DNA of 64,000 nucleotides. It comes from Lumbricus rubellus. Lineage: Eukaryota; Annelida; Clitellata; Crassiclitellata; Lumbricidae. A program made the position numbers and the translations under genes. Shown here piece after piece: positions 21,135 to 33,232 of this stretch; positions within the stretch are counted from its first letter, which is position 1, and every line of letters begins with the position of its first letter. Location: NCBI GenBank assembly GCA_945859605.1, contig OX243817.1:17422752-17486751 (forward strand), read 5' to 3'. A model generated the notes under the pieces. It saw only the letters and a list, made by a program, of their open reading frames with translations, ran no database searches and was not told the DNA's origin.

Positions 21135-24100
21135 TCACTTCAGTCGGTGAGCGTAATATTCTGGTGGAGGTCTTCCGAGTGCATCTGTCTGAGGTGGATC
21201 CCTTCTGGTCGGTGAGTAACCTCTGGAACCATAGCTTGCGCTTGGGTAATAATCTGGATATGCTGCCCTGCTCGAATAGTAGTCTGACGGAGGATATGCA
21301 TATTCTGAACGTGGGGCATAAGCAGCGGGTCTTGGCATTGGCCCTGGTGGCGGTGGGGCAGCAGGTCTGCGATCATACGGGTGGTGTCTTTCAGAGGGAG
21401 GACCTGGTGGCCCGCCAGATGATCCGGGTGAATAGTAGTCTCTGCCTCCTGGGCCGTTGTAGTAACCATCATCATGCCCTCCTCCACGATGACCACCTCG
21501 ACCAGGTGGGCCTCTGTCAAAACACGAAAATAAATTGATTATCCAATTTTAAAAGCGAGTTTCTACATCTGAATAACTGAAACAAAAATCTCTCAATGCC
21601 AGGAACATCTGTTTTATTATGATCAACATATCAAAGAATTGTCATTTTAAATCATAGTAAAATTGGCAGATCTGAAAGAGTGTTGAATAGATTCCATTGA
21701 AATGCTCAGCAAAATGTGCATAAAATTTGTTACACAGGGGAAATGTTGTAAACAATGTTAAAAAGGATGGCTTATATTAGAAGCATTTAATCATGCTTGT
21801 AAAGCTGAACATGTAACAGGGCATGATTAAATGCTTCTAATGTAAGCCATCCTTTTTAACATTGTTTACAACATTTTTATTTAATACAATCATTTACATC
21901 TGACACTTACCCTCCTCTTCCCCGTGCAGGAGCTGTACAGTCTTTTGACCTGTGTAAGAAAAATAATACTAAACATCATATTACGAGTGACCTAATATCA
22001 TGCGTGCATGTAACATGTGTTCTGAACATTTTATTGGACATCTAATACCTTTAAAGACCTATCAAAAGTGCTTTGAATACAGCTAAAACTGTACCTGAGG
22101 GAAAGAATATTAACTTGGATGTGACTAAATCTTTAGTTTCTTGAACCACCGGGCTAAAAATTTGAAAGTTGGTGTACCGATAACAAAGGTCAGATAAGAA
22201 AGAAAAAGTGATTGAGAAATTCCATTGCAATTAGTTATTAGAGGTCACATCGTAAACTCTCTTGCAGACATAGAATAACCTATCAGAGAAAAATGAGCAT
22301 AAATTGATTTTAAAAAATTAGATTTTATACATTTCTAACGTACCATTAAGCGACCTCCAATTTGAGTAAAAATGAATTAAAAGACAAAGTCACTGGCCTA
22401 CTTGCAAAGCTATTCGTTCATAACTAGACTTATCATTTGACAACTGAACACAAAATCCAGTCTCGACGACACACTCATTAGGATTATTCCATAATAAATT
22501 TTAATGGAGCACATCATTTTTAATAGATTCCAGTTTTGCTTCTCGGTGAGACCCTTGGCTTCAATAGGATTCTCGCCGGTGTCAAAAAAGGCTGGACAGC
22601 ACGCACCTAAACTGATAACAAGTCTGGCTGCAACAATGAGGAAGCCTGACAGCAAGAGAGCAAGAGTAACGGAGGAACTCCTGCCTTGCACTTCAACTTA
22701 CCAATGTCCTTCTCTGCCACACCTGAAGCACGCCTCTCGCTCTCCCATCCCAGGCTTTGGTCTCACTCGACTGTGTGACAACTAAAAATAAGATTTTACT
22801 CAAAAATCAGGCAGTGACAACACTACAAGATATGATTTTTAAATTACAAACCTAACACTCCTTTGTTGCTGGAATATTGGATATCTCCTATAACCAGAAC
22901 TTCATGTAAAAGTAATTTATACCACTCAAATTTAAAAGATCACTGTAGTTTATTTCTACATTTGATTAATAATGATTTTGGTTAGCTCTGGTTAATTCTG
23001 GTAGATTCGATAAATGGAGTGTATTTTAGCTCAAAAATAATTTTACTGATGCATTACATTATAAGTGGCAGCCTAAACTGAAATAGAATAAACTGAAATA
23101 AATAGAATAAACTGTTGGCCAAAGGACATGCCATCAAAAGAAAGCTAAAGTACATGTACTATTATCGCAGCCAAAGCTCAATGCTCAATCAAATTTGACA
23201 GTTTATGAACACCATAAATACATGAATTTAACATGTGATCTGTCTATGCAAGTGCAGAGATCTGTGCCAAAATTTCTTCTCCCTTCACCTCCTAGTCACC
23301 TCAGCTATGATGAGTACACCGACTGTGCACTGTCGGTGGGAAGATGAGATGGCGAGGGAGAGGACAGGCCACCAGCCCTCATATGCCAAGACTAAGAAAA
23401 TGATACCCTGGCTGCATCCGAGTGTGCTCTTCTTCTTCTTCTTTTGTGAAATAAAGACAAACTTATAATAAATATACCTGCACTCTTAAGTTATTTCCTT
23501 GAAAGTCAGAACCGTCCAGAGCCTCCAGTGCAACCATTGCATCGTCTGCGCTGTAGAAATGCTGAACAACAACAAACACAACAATGAACCATTGGAAGAA
23601 ACATCTGCAACAATGACAAGCTAAATAACTTCTGCTTATGCAACCTGATAAGTTCTAACGCCGTTCGATCATTGCATGTCATGCCAACCAGAGGTGCAGA
23701 CAAGGGTCTAGCATACATGACATGCAAAACACAGGTTGAGTTGTTGATGTGGATTGACCCTGCTGCAATGTAATGCATCCATGGAAGGGCATTACACATT
23801 ACACAATGGCATGCTCACTTTGCTCAGTTCTCATATCACATTTTAAAGCAGTGCTACTTACTAACAATTTTTTAAAAGTACATTATAACTTTCTCAGTTG
23901 CTGCAGAAATGATTCAAGCATTTTGAATTTCAGTTTGAGTCTCTCAAGAAGACATTTTAACCCAGAAGTAAAATCTCCATCATGGGATGCTGAATATCTG
24001 TAAAACTAAATATCTAACAAATGTAAGGAATTTACCACAAACGCATAATCTTTTACGATGTCACACTCTGCCACCTCGCCGAATTTTGCAAAGAGGTCTC

Positions 24101-24958
24101 GCAGATCAGAAGAGTGACAATTCTCCGTTATGTTACCAACAAAGAGCTTTGTCGTACTGTTAAAGACAACAAAACATACCATACAACAAATATCAGACTT
24201 AACTGTCAAACGATAATTATCAAACAAATAAACACTGGATTTTGATAGCCCAAAGCTATTGGGCACAGACTGTTATTGAGCATACATGTGTGAATAAATA
24301 AGAAATTGTTAAGACTGGAATTTTACTCAGAATGTCAAAGCAAGCACAAGCTGAAGCACCTTAAATTGCATTTTCATTCAGTCTGTACCTTATTCTCACC
24401 AAAAGAGAAGGAGCTCCATTGGCAAGTTCTCAGGCAATATGAAATCGTTATTGAATGGTCCATGAAAAATACCAGTAGATGGCTTTATATAGGAATGCTA
24501 CATTTGCTGCAAAGCAGAAGATAAAGGTGTCTACTCTAAAATTGACCATTGTTAGCAATTTGCTACTCTCGGGACTTTTTACAGGACTTCCGAAGATACA
24601 CCGTGTTTCTTTCCATCATGTTCCTACATCTCTGTCTCTGCTCAAAACCTCTTTCTTCTCCCGGGAAGCCCGCACTGAAGCTATGGTCGCTATGCGACCA
24701 TTCAGTCGAGTAATGCTATTTAAATATCAAACTACAATGCATTACATTACAAGTTACTATCCGATTGTTGAGCGCTACACTTGCCGATTACGAACCATTC
24801 TTTAAAGATCTGAATCAATAAATGCAGCAGTTCAGTCTAAGAGCAGAAGAACAATGAAAAAGAACCTCCGAGAACCCATGGCATCAGATATGTCTCAGAA
24901 AGTGTTGAACTTTTATTCACGAAACTCGCCAATTTATTATTTCACACCGTGCGCTCAT
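21135..24958 (-). CDS. RBM4/Lark-like RNA-binding protein (one RRM + CCHC knuckle)
   Basis: Exons in transcript order: 24948-24958 (tentative first exon, ATGAGCGCACG), 24036-24156, 23478-23561, 22702-22781, 21911-21949, 21135-21513. All join in phase, giving 237 aa. The RRM runs from about res 7 to 74 with RNP2 LFVGNI (8-13) and RNP1 DYAFVHF (40-46). A zinc knuckle CFRCGREGHWSKDC (90-103, CX2CX4HX4C) follows directly. The tail from 104 is rich in Gly, Pro, Tyr and Arg and looks disordered. The order RRM, VQLS, RVRPKPGMG, CCHC is that of RBM4/Lark splicing regulators, which normally carry two RRMs; only one is visible here. Expected to be nuclear and bind pre-mRNA. The 11-bp start exon rests only on phase and a GTGTGA donor. 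If it is wrong, the true start and perhaps another RRM lie upstream. Confidence 0.82.
21741..21876. repeat. 56-bp near-perfect hairpin
   Basis: Arms 21741-21796 and 21821-21876 are complementary over 56 bp with a single mismatch, separated by a 24-nt loop. Located in the last intron of the RBM4-like gene. It could be a recent palindromic MITE or a hairpin-RNA source. No flanking TSD is obvious. Confidence 0.9.
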
Positions 24959-27024
24959 CAGTGTTTGTTACTTTCGCGCAATGTATATCAAAACAACATG
25001 GCGTCTTAATAAGTAAGTAAAATCCTCACCTTTTTTAGAGACTTCATAAACTTCTGTAGCGCTTGGATTAATGATCAGATTCATATCTATCTATGGGTCG
25101 TCATTAATTATTTTGTCAAACTCTAGGGAAAGTCCTAATTGATCTCAATATGATAAACAGGCTTCATACCCTACTCACAAATATGGCCTTATTTACTCTT
25201 GACGTAGTCATTACTTCTCTCTCATCCGGCTTCCTGTGATCCTCAGCTAAAAACTCATTTCACTCTGTATTGAGTTTGGCAAACTCAATCGTAATCTCCA
25301 AACTGCTAAAGCACCACTCAGAAGTAAAGCTCAGGGCTACAATTTATTCAGGAGCATTGAGTACAGTCAGAGGGGTGGTTCTACTGTAAAGGAGCTCTGA
25401 ATCAAATTTTCATAGGGTCATACAGTTGGGGCAGATTGGATACTAAGGCAGGTGTTGTTTAGGTTGTGAATTGGAAGGCCTACTTATACGCTGTGTGCAT
25501 AAGAGTTTATTTAAAGGAATTTTTATAACTGCACGACCCCATTCTCTCTTTTCCCATCCTCCATGCCCATGGAAGATTTTTACTCTCAATCAAAAGCTAC
25601 ATGTAATGAATAGTTTTAACTATTTATAACTGCACAAAAATGCTTTTACAGTTTCACATAGGCCTATTCAGTTAAAACGGTCCTTCTGAGTTAGGCCTAG
25701 AACTGAGCGCTAAGATGGCCTGCGCATTGTATGCATACATTCAATTATATAGTCATCGCACCTGTCTTCGTCATTAACTTGCTGCTCTTCAAAAACTTTA
25801 TGACTTAATTGTTCAATATTTATTATGAGTAGAATTTCCTGTCACACGCTTTCGTTCGAGACTCTGGTTTTGTGTAGGCGAGTGCCGCGAGTTACAGATG
25901 ATCACGATCGAGTCAGTAACAATAGTAGGCCCTAACAATAGTAATAATAATAATGACAATAATAATAATAATAAGGCAGAGGATCATGCAAGTCAAGTCA
26001 GAGTAAAACTATAATATCTCCTATCCTTTTTCCACCTAAATTACTACATTACATCATATCAGCTCCATCAACCTTGATGCATTCAAACTTGACCTAGAAT
26101 CCTCCTAGCTGCTTCTCAGCCACCTCTGCTCCCCGCCCCAATAGACCATAATTATCACGTCTGCATAAAATTAAACCATGTCAGCAAAACAACCCAAATC
26201 ACCTTGTCATCGTCTGAAATGAGTATATACTAAAAATGTTCAGGTTGATGTTCTCAACAGATTTTAAATCTTTTTACTAGATATAAAAGACAACTTCTGT
26301 CTGCCAAAAACATTACCCATTACTCACTCAAATTAATATAATCCTTGATATTATTGAAAAGACTTCAAAACCATACCCAATCTTCTTCAGAATGTCCATC
26401 TCAAAATGGAGACGGGTTTAGGGTAACAATAACTTTGGCAGAGCATTTCCATGGTCCCCGACTTAAATCACTGCTACTGCTTAACACATTGGCTGTAGAG
26501 AAACAGAAATGTAAAAATTTAGTATGTGGACGCACCAATTGGGCATGGCCACACCTATTGTTAGCAATTGAGTGACTCCACTGTCTTCTCTCTACAGAGA
26601 TCCTCAACGAACGACTCTTAACTAATCCAGATTACACACATCATGACACACGCATTCGGCTGTCTCTTCAACATAAGAATTTGTCTAAGCATAGATGTCA
26701 GTCATGTACTAAAGTTCTTGTGCAACTTAAAACCATGAATACCAAACACGCACTTGCAACTTCAAAAGAATGAATTTTTCTGAAAACCATTTTTGACAAA
26801 CTAATTCCTTGAGCATGATGAAATTCAACCAAACATGAAGCAACATGAATAGCATTATTATGCAGTATTTAAGACAAAAATCAGTGACAGAATCTGAATA
26901 CTGTTCATTCTTCATTATTAACAACAATCATGAACAGTTAAGCAGCTTAGTCCTTGACAGTAATTACACCAGATCTTAAGACACTGGGATAGTTGAGTCA
27001 TATGATATGATTTCCAGATTCTCA
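24959..27024. other. RBM4-like to NIT2 intergenic region
   Basis: Upstream of the RBM4-like gene and downstream of NIT2. Holds an AAT-type microsatellite (about 25925-25975) and a relic related to the 2964-3150 MITE (about 25510-25690). No gene, and no convincing NIT2 polyadenylation hexamer seen. Confidence 0.45.
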
Positions 27025-30000
27025 TTAGCTGGCAGTGTTGTCAACAACTTCTGACTTGGCTTTGACCTCATACATATCTTGACGTCGCTGGACAGGAACG
27101 GGAATCATTGTCCGAACTTCACGAATGTAATCCAAGTCTAAAAATTGAATCAGAAAAGAATAAACATTTTAGAGATAAAAATCAATCAACAAATGAGTGC
27201 ACTACTGATTCAAATTGAAGTCAAGAAATAGTTACATATGGGTGTAGAGCTAAGCTAACAAATGGTAACACAAAACAACATCTCAAGTGCTGCCTTTCAA
27301 ATGGTCCATAAGAGTAATACAAACATATATATACCAAACATGTAGCATGCAATAAATGTAGCACAATTTATAGGTTGATGTTTTACTGCTTAGAAAACCT
27401 GGCCAATCTAGAAGAATAAAAATATTCGTTTAACATCACTGCATAAAATTGCACTGAAACAGCATGAATTTTTGTGTGAAAACTACAAAATAGTTAAAGT
27501 GGCTCTAAAATTTGTGAGTTAAGTTTACCCTATGTTTATCCATTTTGTGCAACTTAATCAGATTTTTTAACCATAATTAGTCAAGGAATACGATATCCTT
27601 GAGTGATAAATGGGGCATCTGTGTGAAATTTATTCGCAGAACCATTTTAGATCTATTTTCATGCACTTACACTTTCCAAATTGATAGCTCACACAATATT
27701 TTTCCGACATTGGCCAGATTTTCACAGAGAAAGCAACAAACTTTTCTAAAACTGGTGGCCGGTCACGATTGCATTCAACAAAACACTTCTGATGTCTAAT
27801 TTTTTAGATCATGAACACTTACGCTGCCATACAAGTGATTAACAACAACAACAACAACAACGTTCAAGTTGATCTGGTAAATAAAGTGGTCCTTGAGTAG
27901 TGAATTGCCAAACAATTATCAGGATGAATTTTATGTCAGTCAAGCATAGTATTTGCTTAGTTTTTACAGAGGCACTTCAGTTTAGACACAGACAACAACT
28001 TAGCAAGTTGGCCTATGCTTCAACTCACCGATGTCAGCGTAAATAATCTGTTCTTTCTCATCAGCCTTGGAAATTACTTCTCCCCTACAAGGCAAACAAA
28101 ACAGTGTGCTGTACAACTCTTACAACTAAATTCTGTGTCATCTGTGACACCGGGCTCAAAACCCGTAACATGTCGCTTTCTGACCTTTTTATTCAGTCAC
28201 ATGCTACAGTGGTTCTGCTTCAAAATACTTTTTACAGAATGAAAATATATTTTTTCTAACTAAAGTTATACGCGTTTGTTTCTTTCATTACTTTAGAGTG
28301 AGAAAATAAACAAAGTTTCTGAATATTTGCGTCATTAAAGTCCTCAGATATCACCAATAGATTATTCCGCAAATTTGCACGAGGTGAAAAATCGATTAAA
28401 TCATAACTGTGGATTCTATTGGTCAGTTTCCACGCATGCATCGCAATCTGACAGTAGTAAATTTAGGCATCAATTCGGCATTTTTTGCCTCCTGATAAAC
28501 TCATTGTTTTCAACGAACTTGTGCATTTCTTAGGCTATAAAAAAGCATCCTTTTAGGTATTTCAGCATATACAGAGTTCACCAAAATTTCTATTATATTT
28601 TGTCCATTCAGATTTGTTTGCTATCATGTCAGACTCAAATGCACGACATTTCCCTTTCAGCATTCGTCTTGCTAAATCATGCATATGAAAAATAATTAGC
28701 TAGCCACCTTAACTACTGCAACTTGCTTCCTGTCAGAGTCGCAAGGGCTAACTCGGCAAACAATGGGTCTTTCTATCATGGGCAAAAACTTAAAAACTAA
28801 TAAGATTCTCTAACCATGGGTTTACAACAGACGAATGACCCCAAGAAACATAAGATGCTGAAGTATCCCTCGCAGGTGCAATGCCAGCCACATACAACTG
28901 GTTGTCAATAGCTCGACCTCGTAGAAGCAGTTCCCAGTGAGCAGGACCTGTTGTCATATTGAACGCTCCCGGATACAGCAACAGATCACAGCCTTAAAGA
29001 AACGACAGAAGAAGATGAAACATTTCCAGCGTAAAATATTTAAAATATTCACAGACATAGTTGTTGAAGTCTACAAACCGATTGACACATCAGATAAATA
29101 TTATATATATATTTATTTATTTTTATATAATTATATAATTTTTTTATATAATTTTTTTATTATATATAATTATATACATTATATATATATATCTGATCAC
29201 AAGACTTTGAGATAAACTGGCAATTGATCAATGATCATGTTTTCACCCATAAATCATTCTGGCCACATATGTGACCCGGTCCATGAAAAGGGACCACAAC
29301 GCGGGATTTATTTACCGAGATACAGGCCTTAGAACATGGTCACCCATCGAAATATCGAAATCGGGTTTTCACTGGGATTCGCTAGATGACTCTTTTGTCT
29401 ATCAAATTTTCATAATGGTTCACAGAAATCATTTGATATTATTAGGTTTTCTTATTGTAATATTAGAGCACATAAAAGGGACTGCAAGGCGGCATCCTTA
29501 TTGTCGGGGTATTATGACAGTAGAATATTTTTTGGAAACGGTTTTAATGATGAATCTATGATTATAATTATAGTAATGCGCTAAATAATTCATTCTACAT
29601 GTCTATGCAGCGCTTTGATTTCCATGTTTCTAAATATAAAGTGTAAGGTTCAACAAACAGCGATATTCGGATTATTCACTTCAATTGCGTTTTCCGAAGA
29701 TCTCGTTTTTCAGGTACATCACGTTGTAAAGTTTAAAAAAAATAGAAAAGATAATAGTGCTGTGTCACATAATACATCATTCTTTTCAGAATTTTGTGCT
29801 GATCATGGTGGTATACATAAGTCCATTCCCGCGTTGTGGTCCCTTTTCATGGACCGGGTCACATATATACAATTATTATACATGTATATTTATTTATTTA
29901 TTTCTCGTATTTGCTAGAGCACCAGTTCAATCTCACTACTCCGAGGAGCTCCTGACTACAGTGCGGACATGGTTTTTAACCCGTTTACCGTGTAATAAAA

Positions 30001-33000
30001 TGTTTTTAGTAAAAATTGGACGAGTTAACTTGGGGATCACGGTAAAGGGGTTGAGTGATTATGAAAAAGAACTCTGAATTAGCAATAATGACAACTTGAG
30101 CTGCTCTTACGGTACCTTTGGCAGCATAGATCTGAGCCATTTCTGCAAACCGCAAGTCATAGCATATCCCAAGCCCAACTTTGCAGAATGCTACAATACA
30201 ACAAGAGCAAGATTTATGGAGCAACATATATAGCACATCTATGATTAACATACTTCCAAAGACCATTACACAGAGCGTCTAAGAAAAATAACAAGTTAAT
30301 TTCAGAAAGTTCCACTCAGCCCTCCATTCAGCAGATGGCATTAATTAGCAAGTTGAGCAGTTTGAAATTAAACAAAGATTATTATTGTTATCTCTCACAA
30401 ATCACGAACCTTACTTCGAGTCACTACATAGACAGTTTCAAAAGAACAAGATGTTCTTTTACGCCTGTAGTTTAACACTTTACTACCGACAATTGTTTAC
30501 TAAAAGCAACTGGAAATCAACCCATGCAACTTGACTTTAAACTGCAAAGCCCCAAAACTCCGGCAATAGTGAATTTGAATTGATGCCAAGGGTTTATTAA
30601 CTACATATCCACTTCTCTGCCTATGGATAAAAAAAAATACGCATCTGCTTTCATCAACAAAAATATAACATTAGTTAACAGCAACTCAGGTGGAATGTTA
30701 CTCACGTGTTTGAAATGTTGTCAGCTGATTTCCAGGGGATAGAGTTTTTGACTCCTGAAATGTTATCTTACCAGGAACATCGATGTCAAATAAATGGACC
30801 TAAAATATTCATTAACAAAGTCAATGTAAATTAAATATCCTGAAAATGTTATCTGTTTAAGTGAAAAACATGGATTCGTAAAGTAATTGGGCTGGTGAAG
30901 TAGCAAAACATCTGCACGATCTATTGAAGCTTCGATTGTTTACTTTACGAGCAGAGTAGAACAGTTCAGATTAAGAGAATTATTTTCTTTTTATAAACCG
31001 TCTGAATAGTTAAGAGTAAAAGTTTTCAAATCAAGATGAGTAACATTGGCTGCTGCATCTAATTTTTTAAAACTTCTTTGGCTGGAACAGACATTCAGCC
31101 AAGCTGCAAAGTGCCTTGTAACAGGCAAGCAATTTGCTACATGTGGACAAAGCCGGTTTCAAGTTAGTATAAAGCAAAGTAATTCACTAAGCAACACATA
31201 TCAAATTCAGTACTGTTATGCCAATACACAGACACTTCAGACGCCAACAAAACTGAAAATTTTGCAACAAAACATTTATATAGTGCCGCTCAAAATCAGC
31301 AGTGCTCTTGACCTGTGTCATGTTTTGATATGCTCCGCTAATCTTGTGATCTGTTAATGAATTTACTTGATGTAACCAAACTCCAAACCCCACCACGGGC
31401 CACCAGATAGTCCAGTTGCAAGGATAACCATTGAATAACCCAGCTGCAACTACAACCAGGCTAACAACTGCAAACTTTCAAATGGCCCCTCACCTGACTA
31501 TTACAATGCTAGATCTGTAGAGCTGCTGTAAAAAACTTCACCTTACGATGTTTAGCAATCATAGAACCTTCAGGATTAAAGACTGTACTCGTATTGTAGA
31601 GCTTATTTCCACTTCGTTCAGGAATGGAACCTAAAATGTTAAATAATGAGAAGGTAATACACTCAGCAAGACATGTAGACCCCAAGTGGTTGTCATAAAG
31701 AAAACACAGGATTTGGTAGATTCCAAACATTAAAGAAAATGAAAAAGTTGCAATGTTATCACCATATCCGGTCCTCACATAATAAAATATAGCACTGGTA
31801 AAAAAAACAATTGTGGTAAATTAGTTAAGTAAATACAGTTGTCCAAATCTGTCAATATCGTCTTAAGTATCTTTCCACACATTTAGCAGATTTTTAAAAT
31901 ACAATTAGACTCCTTTTACAAAAAATTCTTTACTTTTGGAAAAGTTCAGCAAAAAGTAATTAAACCTATTTCCAAACACTAGCTTTGTGAGTGTTTAAGA
32001 TAAACTGATGAATTATCGCAGCCTTAAATAGCACAAATGATGACAATGATGATGAGAAGCTAAATTACCAGCAACCAAATAGACTTTGTTCTCTGCAGCA
32101 GCCGCAGAAAACATTTCTGTTGACTGCCCTGGAATTTCCTCGGCATATTCTCCAAAGAATGTGTTTCCATACGGTGAGTTACAGCATTCCTAAAAAATCA
32201 TACATTGACTAAGAAACTTTTTTTATGTTTGCATGTGCACTTGTTATAGCGCCCCTTCAAGCTCCCTATTCTGAGGCGCTCCCAACTACAGCGTGGACAC
32301 TGCATCAAAGTTTATGCCTGACGAAAACAAATTGAAACATTACAGAGTTCAGAAGTGCACACATGTCTTGATGGCACAGATGTAATAATATATTGCAGAG
32401 CAATTGAGCACATAGGATTTGCTAATGGTCCCACACTGTATCCCTTCAGATCTACCGAACCTGTACTCTCCATGTACAGGCCGACCGCTCTAACCAATCG
32501 ACCACCATGTCACACAAATCATAAATGAACTCATGAAAGGCCACTTCTCCAATAACATAATCACATTATCACACAGCTCTCGCAGTATAAAAAAGAATTA
32601 TATGAAACAACTTACTGGAAGTGCTAGCAGCTGTGCTCCTTGTTTGGCAGCAACGCCGATAAGCCTCACTGCATTCTTTAGATTATCTTGCTTACTGACT
32701 GTTGCAGAGAACTGGATGAGTGCCAGACGAAATTCTATTTAACAATTTATGTACCATTACAATCAATTCACAAAGACCATCTACATCATTTAAAGTAAAT
32801 CAATGCTGCAAATGTCATATGCAAGGCAGACAATAAATCATAAAACAGAAGCAAGCACAGCATCTGAAGAAGTCTACAAAGGGTTCATTTTAATATGCTT
32901 ATATGTTTTGTCTTTTTGACGACATTTTTCAAATGATGACAATAATTCCTAATCACTACAACAGTAACTTGCTATTTGAACCGTGGTATGATAGTGCTAC

Positions 33001-33232
33001 ATAGTTACGAGTCTAGAGTCGCCTCCAGACCTTAACCATGACATGAAAATAAGGATTTTCTGTAATTCAGAAGACATACTTATGTTGAAGCCACTGCAAA
33101 CAAGGCAACTCTCCACAGCATATTCTCTTAAAGCGCACACTGCATCATTTAGAACCTTTAAAAACTATAAGTGAGAACAAGGTCACATATGCGTCGATTG
33201 CTTATAGAAAAAATCTTACTTCCACCAGCCAT
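27025..33232 (-). CDS. NIT2: Omega-amidase NIT2 (nitrilase superfamily)
   Basis: Nine exons in transcript order: 33220-33232, 32616-32734, 32069-32189, 31542-31630, 30706-30799, 30116-30190, 28815-28992, 28029-28084, 27025-27137. All phases agree; 285 aa against about 276 in human. Hydrolyses alpha-ketoglutaramate and alpha-ketosuccinamate to the keto acid and ammonia, in cytosol and mitochondria. Catalytic triad visible: Glu45 (PECCNSPYG), Lys114 (KHRKVHLFDID) and Cys155 ([10 protein letters not shown]), each shifted two residues from the human positions. Other family signatures: [40 protein letters not shown]. No N-terminal targeting sequence is evident ([13 protein letters not shown]). NIT1 is less likely because [10 protein letters not shown] and the short N-terminus follow NIT2. 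The exon-6 donor is GTACCG; a GTAAGA 6 bp downstream would break the frame. Confidence 0.95.
29096..29205. repeat. AT-rich simple repeat
   Basis: Dense TATATA/TTTATA tract in a NIT2 intron, next to the Tc1-like MITE. No other content. Confidence 0.8.
29270..29863. mobile_element. Tc1/mariner-like MITE, 594 bp, 37-bp perfect TIRs
   Basis: The left end TGTGACCCGGTCCATGAAAA continues to 37 bp that recur perfectly inverted at the right end. TA dinucleotides flank both sides (29268-29269 and 29864-29865), fitting a TA TSD. The interior has no recognisable transposase. Perfect TIRs suggest a recent insertion into the NIT2 intron. Confidence 0.82.
29880..29970 (-). repeat. Truncated SINE tail
   Basis: TTTGCTAGAGCACC followed by GAGCTCCTGACTACAGTGCGGAC is the reverse of the SINE 3' half. 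It is cut at 29970 by the TTAA mini-MITE at 29980-30050. Confidence 0.7.
29980..30050. mobile_element. TTAA mini-MITE, 71 bp (piggyBac-like)
   Basis: CCCGTTTACCGTG and CACGGTAAAGGGG form TIRs. TTAA precedes (29976-29979) and a decayed TTGA follows. It interrupts the SINE fragment just upstream. Confidence 0.68.
32221..32512 (-). mobile_element. tRNA-derived SINE, divergent head
   Basis: Read on the minus strand: head GGTGGTCGATTGGTTAGAGC with GGTTCGGTAGATC as a degenerate B box, a longer middle part than in other copies, then the shared tail with GCAGTGTCCACGCTGTAGT and GGGGCGCTATAAC. Located in a NIT2 intron. Confidence 0.72.

Noticed and set aside
21113..21538. Plus-strand open frame of 141 codons
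   Set aside because: It lies antisense over the last exon of the RBM4-like gene, which has phase-correct splicing and a typical Gly/Tyr/Pro tail.
32766..32792. Short match to the FUT10 exon 3 end (AAAGACCATCTACATCA)
   Set aside because: Only about 18 bp and no extended similarity; probably chance.
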